Positions 9,058-15,916 of a stretch of DNA of 64,000 nucleotides are shown in pieces. The translations under genes were made by a program, and so were the position numbers. Positions within the stretch are counted from its first letter, which is position 1, and each line of letters starts with the position of its first letter. Below the pieces are notes generated by a model. That model searched no databases, was not told where the DNA came from, and worked only from the letters and a program-made list of their open reading frames with translations. This DNA comes from Nocardioides gilvus (GTDB lineage: Bacteria; Actinomycetota; Actinomycetes; Propionibacteriales; Nocardioidaceae). Where the stretch lies: NCBI RefSeq assembly GCF_003194605.1, contig NZ_QHKY01000001.1:186001-250000 (forward strand). The letters are read 5' to 3'.

Positions 9058-10875
9058 TCACCACTCCACCGGCACCTGGTTGGGCTCGGAGCCGGTCGGC
9101 GGGACGCTGTAGTGGGCCAGCGCCCGAGCCATGATCTTCGCGAACGCAGGACCGGCAACCGAGCCGCCACCACCGTCGACACCTGGGGCATGGATCACGA
9201 CGTAGACCGTGAACCGTGGATCGTCGGCGGGCGCGAAACCGCCGAACGAGAGCGAGAACGAGCCGTCGTAGCAGGCGCAGTCCTCGTCGACTCGCTGTGC
9301 CGTACCGGTCTTGCCCGCGACCCGGTACTGCGGCACGCGGGCGCGCTGGGCAACGCCCACCTCGGGGTCGACGACCCGCTCCATCATGAGCATGGTCTCG
9401 CGGGCGGCCTGCTCACTGACGACGCGGGAGCTGGTGGCATGGTCGGTCCCCACCAGGGTGCCGTCCTCCATGGTGGCGGACCCCTTGACGAGGCTCGGCG
9501 AGACCCGGACGCCACCGTTGGCGATGGTGTTGATCGCGGCGGTCATCTGGACGGCGTTCACCGAGAGGGACTGGCCGAACACGATCCGGTCCTTGTTCTG
9601 CGACGTCATCTGTGAGGCGTTGGGCAGCAGCCCCTTCGCCTCTCCCCTGGCACCGACGTCGGTGCGCTGACCCAGTCCGAAATCGGTGAGATAACTGGAC
9701 AGCTTGCGCTTGCCGATCTGATCCGCGGCGAGCACGGTGCCGATGTTGGAGGACTTGGCGATCACTCCGGCCATGGTGAGCTTCAGGACCCCATGGTTGA
9801 ACCAGTCGTTGATCGGGCGGTCCTGCCGCCGGAGCTGGGCAGGCACCTTGATCCTGGTGCGCGCGGTCACCTTGCCGGCGTCGACCAGGGCCGCGGCGGT
9901 GAGCACCTTCTGCACCGAGCCCGGTTCGAAGACGTCACTGAGCGCCCGGGAGCCGAGGTCGTCGGGATCTGCGGCCAGGTGGTCGTTGGCGTCGAACGTG
10001 GGGGCGTCCGCCACAGCGAGCAGCTCGCCGGTGCGTACGTCCTGGACCACGGCGACCCCGGACTTCGCCCTGTAGTCCTCGACCGTCTGCGCCAGGACCT
10101 TCTGCGTGTACCACTGGAGGTCACGGTCGAGGGTGGTGGTGAGGTCGTGGCCGTTGGTGGGTTTGACGATCGAGTTCTCGGCCAGCGGGACCCGGTAGCC
10201 GTTGCCCTGCGTGTACCGGTTGCGTCCGTCCTTGCCCGAGAGATGGGCGTCGAAGGTCCGTTCGAAACCCGCCAGGGGCTCGTCGGTCCCCATGAAACCG
10301 ATCAGGTTGGCGGCCACGTCGCCGGCCGGGTAGTCGCGGATCGGCTCGTTCTCCGTCCAGATCCCCTTGAAGCCGGCCTTCTTGATCCGGTCCAACACGT
10401 CGCGAGCATCGGAGGCCGGGACGCGACGCGCGATGTACTCGTAGCGACTCTCGGGCCGGCGCAGCTGCTCCAGCGTCTCGAAGTAGTCGACGTCGAGCTC
10501 GTCGGCGAGCAGGGTTGCGATCGCGGGTGCGTCAGCGGTGGTGCGCAACGGGTCAGCCAGGATCATCCGGCCACTCACCGAACCGGCCAGTGCCACTCCG
10601 TTGCGGTCCAGGATGTCGCCACGCTGGGCGGGAAGGACGACGTCACGCACATCCTTGGCGGTGGCCATCTCCGCGTAGGAGTTGGGGTCGAGCCCTTGCA
10701 GCTGGAGCAACCGCGCCCCGAAGAACGAGAGCACCACTGCGATCAGCAGGAGACCGACGCGCAGACGGAACGTCGGGGACCCACGTCGGCCCCGGCCGGG
10801 CCGAGGGACGTCGCTGGGTCGGCTGCTGCTCGACAACGGTTCTCCGATCCCTCGTGGGCTGATGGGGGCCACCAT
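9058..10875 (-). CDS. ftsI: Septal peptidoglycan transpeptidase FtsI (class B PBP)
   Basis: Membrane-anchored D,D-transpeptidase that cross-links septal peptidoglycan together with FtsW. The 605 residues comprise a Pro/Arg-rich cytoplasmic tail, one transmembrane helix at about 38-60, a dimerisation domain starting at QRGDILDRNG, and the penicillin-binding domain. The catalytic motifs are EPGSVQK (nucleophile Ser near 315), SSN near 375 and GKTGTAQ near 520. There is no PASTA repeat. The ribosome binding site is weak (GGG about 8 nt upstream). An 81-bp gap separates it from the ftsL-like gene. Confidence 0.95.
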   Translation of the reverse strand: MVAPISPRGIGEPLSSSSRPSDVPRPGRGRRGSPTFRLRVGLLLIAVVLSFFGARLLQLQGLDPNSYAEMATAKDVRDVVLPAQRGDILDRNGVALAGSVSGRMILADPLRTTADAPAIATLLADELDVDYFETLEQLRRPESRYEYIARRVPASDARDVLDRIKKAGFKGIWTENEPIRDYPAGDVAANLIGFMGTDEPLAGFERTFDAHLSGKDGRNRYTQGNGYRVPLAENSIVKPTNGHDLTTTLDRDLQWYTQKVLAQTVEDYRAKSGVAVVQDVRTGELLAVADAPTFDANDHLAADPDDLGSRALSDVFEPGSVQKVLTAAALVDAGKVTARTRIKVPAQLRRQDRPINDWFNHGVLKLTMAGVIAKSSNIGTVLAADQIGKRKLSSYLTDFGLGQRTDVGARGEAKGLLPNASQMTSQNKDRIVFGQSLSVNAVQMTAAINTIANGGVRVSPSLVKGSATMEDGTLVGTDHATSSRVVSEQAARETMLMMERVVDPEVGVAQRARVPQYRVAGKTGTAQRVDEDCACYDGSFSLSFGGFAPADDPRFTVYVVIHAPGVDGGGGSVAGPAFAKIMARALAHYSVPPTGSEPNQVPVEW

Positions 10876-10956
10876 TCAAACCCGGCACGGCGGCCGGTCC
10901 GCGACAGCGGGTGGGCGTGTCGGCGGGCGGGTCAGCGGGGTACGCCGCCCGCAGGC

Positions 10957-11517
10957 TCAGTCACTGCCCTCAACCTCTGCGCTCCGATCGGCGCGGCGCT
11001 CGGCGCGGTCGGCCCTGTCGGCCCTGTCGGCCCTGTCGGCGCGGACCTTGACCACGTTGACCCGGGGCCGCAGATCTGCGGGCACCGTCCTGGGCTTGGG
11101 ACGAATGCGCAACTTGTCCTCGGGGGTCGCAGGGCGAGGCTCCCCCACCACGGTGCCGTCCAGACGCAGGAAGGCGGGCGCAGCGGGGATCACCATGCCC
11201 ATCTTCTCGGCCTCGCCCGCGATCCGCTGCGGGTCACGCAGGTCGTCCAGCTGCATCCGCAGCGTCTCCTCGCGGTCCACCATCGCCGAGGCCTGCTCGG
11301 TGAGCTTCGCCTCGGTGAAGGACGCCTGCTGCAGGGAGGTGTTGAAGAGCAGCAGTCCCACCACACCGACGATCGCCAGCGCCGACACGAGCACGATGAA
11401 GGGAACTCTGGGGGCGCGTCCGCGGTTGACGGGTACGACGGTCAGACGGGCCTTCTCGACCGCGGCCTCACCGAAACTGGAGACCCGGGAGCGCAGTTGC
11501 ACTGCGGGACTGCTCAT
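10957..11517 (-). CDS. FtsL-like septum formation protein with repetitive basic/acidic tail
   Basis: A 186-residue bitopic protein in the ftsL position between rsmH and ftsI. It has a basic cytoplasmic segment of about 38 residues, a transmembrane helix at about 39-60, a short periplasmic heptad-rich segment ([26 protein letters not shown]) typical of FtsL/DivIC-type coiled coils, and the [17 protein letters not shown] motif common in actinobacterial FtsL-like proteins. FtsL-type proteins recruit FtsQ and FtsB and activate FtsWI. The tail ends in Arg-Ala-Asp repeats encoded by a 9-bp tandem repeat. The ATG overlaps the rsmH stop as ATGA. Sequence conservation in this family is low, so the name rests on topology and position. 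Confidence 0.82.
   Translation of the reverse strand: MSSPAVQLRSRVSSFGEAAVEKARLTVVPVNRGRAPRVPFIVLVSALAIVGVVGLLLFNTSLQQASFTEAKLTEQASAMVDREETLRMQLDDLRDPQRIAGEAEKMGMVIPAAPAFLRLDGTVVGEPRPATPEDKLRIRPKPRTVPADLRPRVNVVKVRADRADRADRADRAERRADRSAEVEGSD
11008..11043. repeat. 9-bp tandem repeat inside the ftsL-like gene
   Basis: Three exact copies of GTCGGCCCT (11008-11034) are followed by a diverged fourth, GTCGGCGCG. On the coding strand they encode repeated Asp-Arg-Ala triplets in the C-terminal tail. The unit length is a multiple of three, so copy-number slippage would lengthen or shorten the tail without shifting the frame. Confidence 0.9.
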
Positions 11518-12479
11518 CGGGGGCTCCTGACGTCAGGGAGGACACGTTCGACGGCCCGAAGACGGACCGAAGCAGCACGGCGGTTCTGTTCCTTCTCGGC
11601 CTCGTCGGCCACTTCCGCACCGCGGATCACGTGCTTCATCCGCGGTTCGCTCCCGGCCGGGATGATGGGCATGTCCGGGGGCACGTCGAGTCGGGTGACC
11701 TCGGCGAAGGCTCGCTTCACCAGCCGGTCCTCCAGCGAGTGATAGGACTCGACCACCACGCGTCCGCCCACACCGATCACCGAGAGGGCTGCCGGCATCG
11801 CTCGGCGCAGGACGCCGAGCTCGTCGTTGACCTCCATGCGCAGGGCCTGGAAGGTTCGCTTCGCCGGGTGCCCACCCGTACGCCGGGCGGGAGCGGGGAT
11901 CTCGGCGTACAGGAGCTCGACGAGGCGGCCGGAGCGGTCGAACGGCTCCTTCTCACGCTCGCGCACCACGGCCGAGGCGATCTTGCGGGCGAACTTCTCC
12001 TCGCCGTAGTCCCTGAGCACCCGGGTGAGCTCACCCACTGAATAGGTGTTGAGGACGTCGGCAGCGGTGGTGCCGACCGTGGAGTCCATGCGCATGTCGA
12101 GCGGCGCGTCCTCGGCGTAGGCGAAGCCGCGTTCGCGCACGTCGAGCTGCATCGAGGAAACCCCGAGGTCGAAGAAGACACCGTCGACGTGGTCCAGCCC
12201 CTGGTCGGCGACGACCTCGGCGATCTCGTCGTAGACCGCATGGACGGCGGTGAAGCGGTCACCGAAGCGAGCGAGCCGCTCACTGGCCATGGCGATCGCC
12301 TGGGTGTCCCGGTCGATGCCGATGACGCGAGCCTGAGGACATCCCTCGAGGACCGCCTCGGTGTGCCCACCCAGACCCAACGTGCAGTCGACCATCACCG
12401 CACCGGGATGGTCCAGGGGTGGCCGGAGCAGCGCGACGACCCGGTCGAGCATCACGGGCACGTGGCGTGAGTTCGTCAT
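11514..12479 (-). CDS. rsmH: 16S rRNA (cytosine(1402)-N(4))-methyltransferase RsmH (MraW)
   Basis: SAM-dependent enzyme that N4-methylates C1402 of 16S rRNA in the decoding centre. The 321-residue product starts [14 protein letters not shown], the usual RsmH opening. It has the SAM motif [14 protein letters not shown], the [12 protein letters not shown] segment, [18 protein letters not shown] and [14 protein letters not shown]. The ATG at 12479 was chosen over an upstream start because homologues begin at this motif. It lies 8 bp after the small ORF and overlaps the ftsL-like gene by 4 bp. Confidence 0.96.
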   Translation of the reverse strand: MTNSRHVPVMLDRVVALLRPPLDHPGAVMVDCTLGLGGHTEAVLEGCPQARVIGIDRDTQAIAMASERLARFGDRFTAVHAVYDEIAEVVADQGLDHVDGVFFDLGVSSMQLDVRERGFAYAEDAPLDMRMDSTVGTTAADVLNTYSVGELTRVLRDYGEEKFARKIASAVVREREKEPFDRSGRLVELLYAEIPAPARRTGGHPAKRTFQALRMEVNDELGVLRRAMPAALSVIGVGGRVVVESYHSLEDRLVKRAFAEVTRLDVPPDMPIIPAGSEPRMKHVIRGAEVADEAEKEQNRRAASVRLRAVERVLPDVRSPR

Positions 12480-12487
12480 CGCCCGCC

Positions 12488-12640
12488 CTACTCGCCCATG
12501 AGGAGCATCAACAGGAAGACCAGGGCGAAAGCACCGGAGGCGCACGCCGAGAAGGCCATCACGGCAAAGACGTCGCGTGCTTGTTCACGCACCCGGGGGT
12601 GCGAGGTGGACCGCAAGGGGTCTACGTGCGTGCCGTTCAT
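12488..12640 (-). CDS. Small single-pass membrane protein between mraZ and rsmH (50 aa)
   Basis: A short open frame in the same direction as the dcw genes starts at the ATG at 12640, with a GGGGGTGGA stretch a few nucleotides upstream, and stops at TAG, 8 bp before rsmH. The product has a polar, partly basic N-terminus with the segment [17 protein letters not shown], followed by a C-terminal hydrophobic helix from about residue 26 to 48 that ends in Gly-Glu. No family is recognised. Gene-like spacing, an operon position inside an otherwise gapless cluster and a clean amphipathic-plus-membrane layout support expression. A role as a small divisome or membrane regulator is a guess from position only. 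Confidence 0.6.
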   Translation of the reverse strand: MNGTHVDPLRSTSHPRVREQARDVFAVMAFSACASGAFALVFLLMLLMGE

Positions 12641-12734
12641 GGATCCACCCCCGTGCTGACGGTTGCTGACGTGTGAGGAGAACTCGTGTTCTCGCGGTGC
12701 TGTGGTGCGGGGGCGTCGTGTCGGTCAGGTCCCT

Positions 12735-12800
12735 GCCCGCTCTCGTCCAGAAGTCCGTCTGGTACCGGGGAAGTGGTGCCAGAAGGTCGTGAGAGCGGGC
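12735..12800. other. Inverted-repeat structure in the mraZ-rsmH intergenic leader
   Basis: The 235 bp between mraZ and the small ORF hold no gene that I can support. Within them, GCCCGCTCTC (12735-12744) pairs perfectly with GAGAGCGGGC (12791-12800). CCAGA (12747-12751) and TCTGG (12758-12762) can form an inner arm. The transcript could fold into a branched element between mraZ and the rest of the operon. It might be an attenuator or processing site; there is no U tract. Confidence 0.4.
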
Positions 12801-12875
12801 CCGAGACCTCACCCCACGTCGCCGTGTCTTCAGTTGTTGCTGCTGTGGTGCTGGTCCTGCGGTTGACACTGGGGC

Positions 12876-13304
12876 TCAGATGCCCGGGAACACCTCGTCG
12901 CTCAGGTCGGAGAAGACCTGCTCCTGCTGCTCGCTGTACTGCGCCCACGACGTCGGGTCCCAGATCTCGATGCGGTTCATCGAGCCGATCACCACCACGT
13001 CCTTGGTGAGCGAGGCGTAGTCGCGCAGCACCGACGGAATCGAGATCCGGCCCTGCTTGTCGGGCACCTCCTGGCTGGCGGCCGCGAACAACATGCGGAC
13101 GTAGTCACGGGTGCTCTTGTTGGTCACCGGCGCCTGGGCGAGGCGTTCGGTGAGTCGTGAGAAGTCCTCGGTCGACCAGATCGTCAAGCAGCGTTCCTGC
13201 CCTCTGGTCACGACGAGTCCTTCCGTCAGTTGGTCCCTGAACTTCGCGGGGAGGAAGAGTCGCCCTTTGTCATCGAGTTTGGGTGTGTAGGTACCGAAGA
13301 ACAT
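12876..13304 (-). CDS. mraZ: Transcriptional regulator MraZ
   Basis: First gene of the dcw operon. MraZ is a ring-forming DNA-binding protein that in studied bacteria represses its own promoter through short direct repeats. The 142-residue product has two AbrB-like halves: FFGTYTPKLDDKGRLFLPAKFRD at the N-terminus, and EVPDKQGRISIPSVLRDYASL in the second half. Both carry the DxxGR motif. The ATG at 13304 has GGGGAGG about 6 nt upstream. An in-frame extension further upstream would run through the promoter repeats and is rejected. Confidence 0.96.
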   Translation of the reverse strand: MFFGTYTPKLDDKGRLFLPAKFRDQLTEGLVVTRGQERCLTIWSTEDFSRLTERLAQAPVTNKSTRDYVRMLFAAASQEVPDKQGRISIPSVLRDYASLTKDVVVIGSMNRIEIWDPTSWAQYSEQQEQVFSDLSDEVFPGI

Positions 13305-13335
13305 TCGGAACCTCCCCACCCAGTCGACTCCTCCA

Positions 13336-13379
13336 CCACTTTCCCCCACAGTACCCCACGATTCACCACCGTCAACCAC
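13336..13379 (-). promoter_or_regulatory. MraZ operator: five GTGG repeats with 10-bp period
   Basis: Reading the minus strand, GTGG begins at 13379, 13369, 13359, 13349 and 13339, exactly one helical turn apart. The intervening hexamers differ (TTGACG, TGAATC, GGTACT, GGGAAA and so on). MraZ proteins are known to bind arrays of short G-rich direct repeats spaced about 10 bp upstream of mraZ. The array overlays both promoter hexamers, so bound MraZ should block RNA polymerase. Confidence 0.75.
13348..13375 (-). promoter_or_regulatory. Predicted mraZ/dcw promoter (-35 TTGACG, -10 TACTGT)
   Basis: On the minus strand TTGACG (13370-13375) is followed by a 16-bp spacer and TACTGT (13348-13353). 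The -35 is near consensus and the -10 has the TANNNT form of actinobacterial promoters. The predicted start near 13341 gives a leader of about 37 nt before the mraZ ATG. The whole element is embedded in the GTGG repeat array. Confidence 0.65.
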
Positions 13380-13388
13380 AAACGGCCT

Positions 13389-13418
13389 CACCTCCTCCCC
13401 TATTTGTGGGAGGAGGTG
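13389..13418. repeat. Inverted repeat upstream of mraZ
   Basis: CACCTCCTCCC (13389-13399) and GGGAGGAGGTG (13408-13418) form perfect 11-bp arms around an 8-nt AT-rich centre. It lies just upstream of the mraZ promoter, in the space between the divergent mraZ and moxR transcription units. It may be a protein binding site or part of an oppositely directed leader. Confidence 0.6.
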
Positions 13419-13716
13419 TGTGTGGCGAACCAGGAGTCGCAGGTCTCGCGTCCCACCGAATGGAGGGAAAACCGCTGGTCAGGGCTGTGGTGAGCCTCCG
13501 GGTGGCGCTTTCGCACCGAGAGTGGTGTGCAGGTGGAGCGACGGTGGAGGAGAAGAGGAGTGGGTGGAGGACGGTGGAGGAGACTGCGCATGGCGATCGA
13601 GCGATCTTCTCCACCGGCCCCCCGGAGTGGATGCGCCGACTAAGTTGGCTCTGACAGCCCCGACCCGTCCGGCGCAGTGGGGCGGACCAGCGAACGACAG
13701 GCGGACCAGCGTGACC
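13419..13716 (+). other. moxR upstream region with G-rich GTGG repeats
   Basis: No gene is supported in these roughly 300 bp. On the plus strand GTGG occurs at 13522, 13533, 13544, 13564 and 13574, roughly in 10-11 bp phase, including two copies of GACGGTGGAGGAGA-like sequence. A TAAGTT hexamer near 13640 could be a -10 for moxR. The repeat phasing is less exact than in the mraZ operator. Confidence 0.35.
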
Positions 13717-14685
13717 ATGACGAACTCGGGTGGCGACCTCGACACCCTGCGTCGAGTGACCGACCGGCTGCGCGCCAACATCGAACGAGTGATCTCTGGC
13801 AAGACCGAGGTGGTCGACACCGCCATCGTCGTCCTGCTCGCGGAGGGTCACCTCCTGATCGAGGACGTCCCCGGGGTCGGCAAGACCATGCTGAGCAAGG
13901 CGCTGGCGCGCAGCATCGACGGCACCGTACGACGCATCCAGTTCACCCCCGACCTGCTGCCCTCCGACGTCACGGGCGTCTCGATCTACAACCGCACCAC
14001 CGGCGCGTTCGAGTTCCGCCCCGGCGGGGTGTTCGCCAACATCGTGGTCGGTGACGAGATCAACCGAGCCTCCCCCAAGACCCAGTCAGCACTGCTCGAG
14101 TGCATGGAGGAGAAGCAGGTCACCGTCGACAACGTGACATGGCCCCTCGAGCAGCCGTTCATGGTGGTGGCCACCCAGAACCCCGTGGAGATGGAGGGCA
14201 CGTACGCCCTGCCGGAGGCGCAACGGGACCGCTTCATGGCCAAGGTGTCGATGGGCTACCCCGTGGAGGAGGCCGAGCTGGCAGTGCTCCAGGGCCACAC
14301 CTCCGCCAACCCGCTCGACGACCTGGCACCGGTGACGTCCGCGGACGAGATCCGGCGGATGATCGCAGCGGTCAACCAGGTCTACGTCTCCCCCACCGTC
14401 CAGCGGTACGCCGTCGCCCTCGCGACCGCCACCCGGACCTCGCCGCACCTCCTGCTGGGCGCCTCTCCTCGGGCCACCCTGCACCTGGTCCGAGCCGCCA
14501 AGGCCACGGCCGCCGTGGCCGGGCGCGACTACGTCCTGCCCGACGACCTGGTGCGGCTCGCCCCCCAGGTGGTGGCACACCGCCTGCTCCCCAGCATCGA
14601 GGCGACGATGAGCGCGCTGGACACCACGGCGATCCTGGCCACGATCATCAACCAGGTGCCGATACCGGACGCCGGTCGTGCGTGA
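13717..14685 (+). CDS. MoxR-family AAA+ ATPase
   Basis: Cytoplasmic AAA+ ATPase of the MoxR type, thought to act as a chaperone for metal-centre or protein-complex assembly, commonly encoded beside DUF58 proteins. The 322 residues contain Walker A DVPGVGKTMLSKALA, Walker B with NIVVGDEINRASPKTQSALLE, sensor 1 (VVATQNPVEMEGTYALPEAQRDRF) and the C-terminal lid domain with LGASPRATLHL. The ATG at 13717 or a GTG two codons earlier could be used. It overlaps the DUF58 gene by 8 bp, which places both in one operon with the transglutaminase gene. Confidence 0.92.
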   Translation: MTNSGGDLDTLRRVTDRLRANIERVISGKTEVVDTAIVVLLAEGHLLIEDVPGVGKTMLSKALARSIDGTVRRIQFTPDLLPSDVTGVSIYNRTTGAFEFRPGGVFANIVVGDEINRASPKTQSALLECMEEKQVTVDNVTWPLEQPFMVVATQNPVEMEGTYALPEAQRDRFMAKVSMGYPVEEAELAVLQGHTSANPLDDLAPVTSADEIRRMIAAVNQVYVSPTVQRYAVALATATRTSPHLLLGASPRATLHLVRAAKATAAVAGRDYVLPDDLVRLAPQVVAHRLLPSIEATMSALDTTAILATIINQVPIPDAGRA

Positions 14686-15916
14686 CGCCCTCTCGTCCCT
14701 GACGGTGCGGGGACGCACCTTCCTGGCAGGGGGCATCACCGCCCTCGTCTGCGCACTCGTCCTCGGACAGGACTCCCTGGCCCGTCTGGGTGCCCTGGTG
14801 ATCCTGCTGCCGGTCGCGTCGGCGTACGTACTGAGTCGGTCGCGCCACCGGCTCGTCCTGCGGCGCACGGTCGAGCCGCAGGTCGTGGTCGCCGGCGAGC
14901 CTGCGCTCGTACGACTCGTGGTCACCAACGAGGCCCGGACGGCGACCGGGACCCTGCTCCTCGAAGAGGTGCTCCCCTATGCCTTGGGGGCGCGCCCGCG
15001 GTTCGTCCTCAACAGCATTGCCGGCAACTGGGACCAGCACCTCACCTACCCGGTGCGTCCCGAGGTGCGCGGGCGCCACGCGGTCGGGCCGTTGACCATC
15101 CGGGTCACCGACCCCTTCGGCCTGGTCGAGCTCGGTCGTACCTTCCAGAGCACCACTCCCCTCGTGGCCGTGCCCCGCACGATTCCGCTCTCGGTGGGCC
15201 TGGCAGCCCAGACCTGGGCGGGCTCGGGCCACAGCCGCCCCCGTTCGTTCTCCGTCGGGCATGCCGAGGACGTCACCGTGCGCGAGTACCGCCAGGGCGA
15301 CGACATGCGTCGGGTCCACTGGCCGACGTCAGCACGCACCGAGGAACTCATGGTGCGTCGGGAGGAACAGCCCCTCCAGGCGCGTGCCGTGCTCGTGCTC
15401 GACAACCGAGCGGTGGCTCACGGCGGACGGGGTCTCTCCTCCTCCTTCGAGACCGCGGTGGTCGTGGCGGCCTCGATCGTGACCCACCTGGTCGCACGCG
15501 GCCATCGGGTGACGCTCGCGTCCGCCACCGGGTCGTTGGACACGGTGCTCTCGGGCGGGACGGAGCCCGCCCGCGACGCGGCCGCGCTGCTCGAGTCGCT
15601 GGCGGACGTCGAACTCACGAGCGAGCGGGCGCTCGACCTCTCGTGGTTGCGGAACACGCCGACCGGCACGCAGGTCATCGCGGTGCTGGGTGGGACGACC
15701 GCGGCCGACCATCGGGCCCTGGCCCGACTGGAACGACATGGACGCTCGCCCCGCGCTGTGGTCCTGGACGTCGGCGGCTGGAGGCACGGCGCCCTCCGAC
15801 CCAGCGAGGAGACCGATCACGACACCGTGGCCCTGCTCACCGCGAGTGGATGGCGCGCCGGACTCCTCGGACGGACCGACTCACTTGACCGGGTGTGGCA
15901 GCAGGTGGCCCGATGA
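14678..15916 (+). CDS. DUF58 domain protein
   Basis: A 412-residue protein with two N-terminal membrane segments (about 12-55) and a C-terminal DUF58 region, including YRQGDDMRRVHWPTSARTEELMVRREEQ, the hallmark of the family. DUF58 folds like a von Willebrand A domain. Starts at GTG inside the last codons of moxR and ends in an ATGA overlap with the transglutaminase gene. The three-gene module moxR-DUF58-transglutaminase is widespread in actinobacteria; its substrate is not established. Confidence 0.9.
   Translation: MRDALSSLTVRGRTFLAGGITALVCALVLGQDSLARLGALVILLPVASAYVLSRSRHRLVLRRTVEPQVVVAGEPALVRLVVTNEARTATGTLLLEEVLPYALGARPRFVLNSIAGNWDQHLTYPVRPEVRGRHAVGPLTIRVTDPFGLVELGRTFQSTTPLVAVPRTIPLSVGLAAQTWAGSGHSRPRSFSVGHAEDVTVREYRQGDDMRRVHWPTSARTEELMVRREEQPLQARAVLVLDNRAVAHGGRGLSSSFETAVVVAASIVTHLVARGHRVTLASATGSLDTVLSGGTEPARDAAALLESLADVELTSERALDLSWLRNTPTGTQVIAVLGGTTAADHRALARLERHGRSPRAVVLDVGGWRHGALRPSEETDHDTVALLTASGWRAGLLGRTDSLDRVWQQVAR

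Noticed and set aside
9793..11742. A 649-codon plus-strand frame opposite ftsI and ftsL
   Set aside because: It is opposite to genes with complete catalytic motifs, and shows no family resemblance or ribosome binding site.
13419..13716. Protein-coding extension of moxR upstream to 13420
   Set aside because: The added 99 residues are low-complexity Gly/Arg/Glu sequence without homologous features; the MoxR family begins near 13717.
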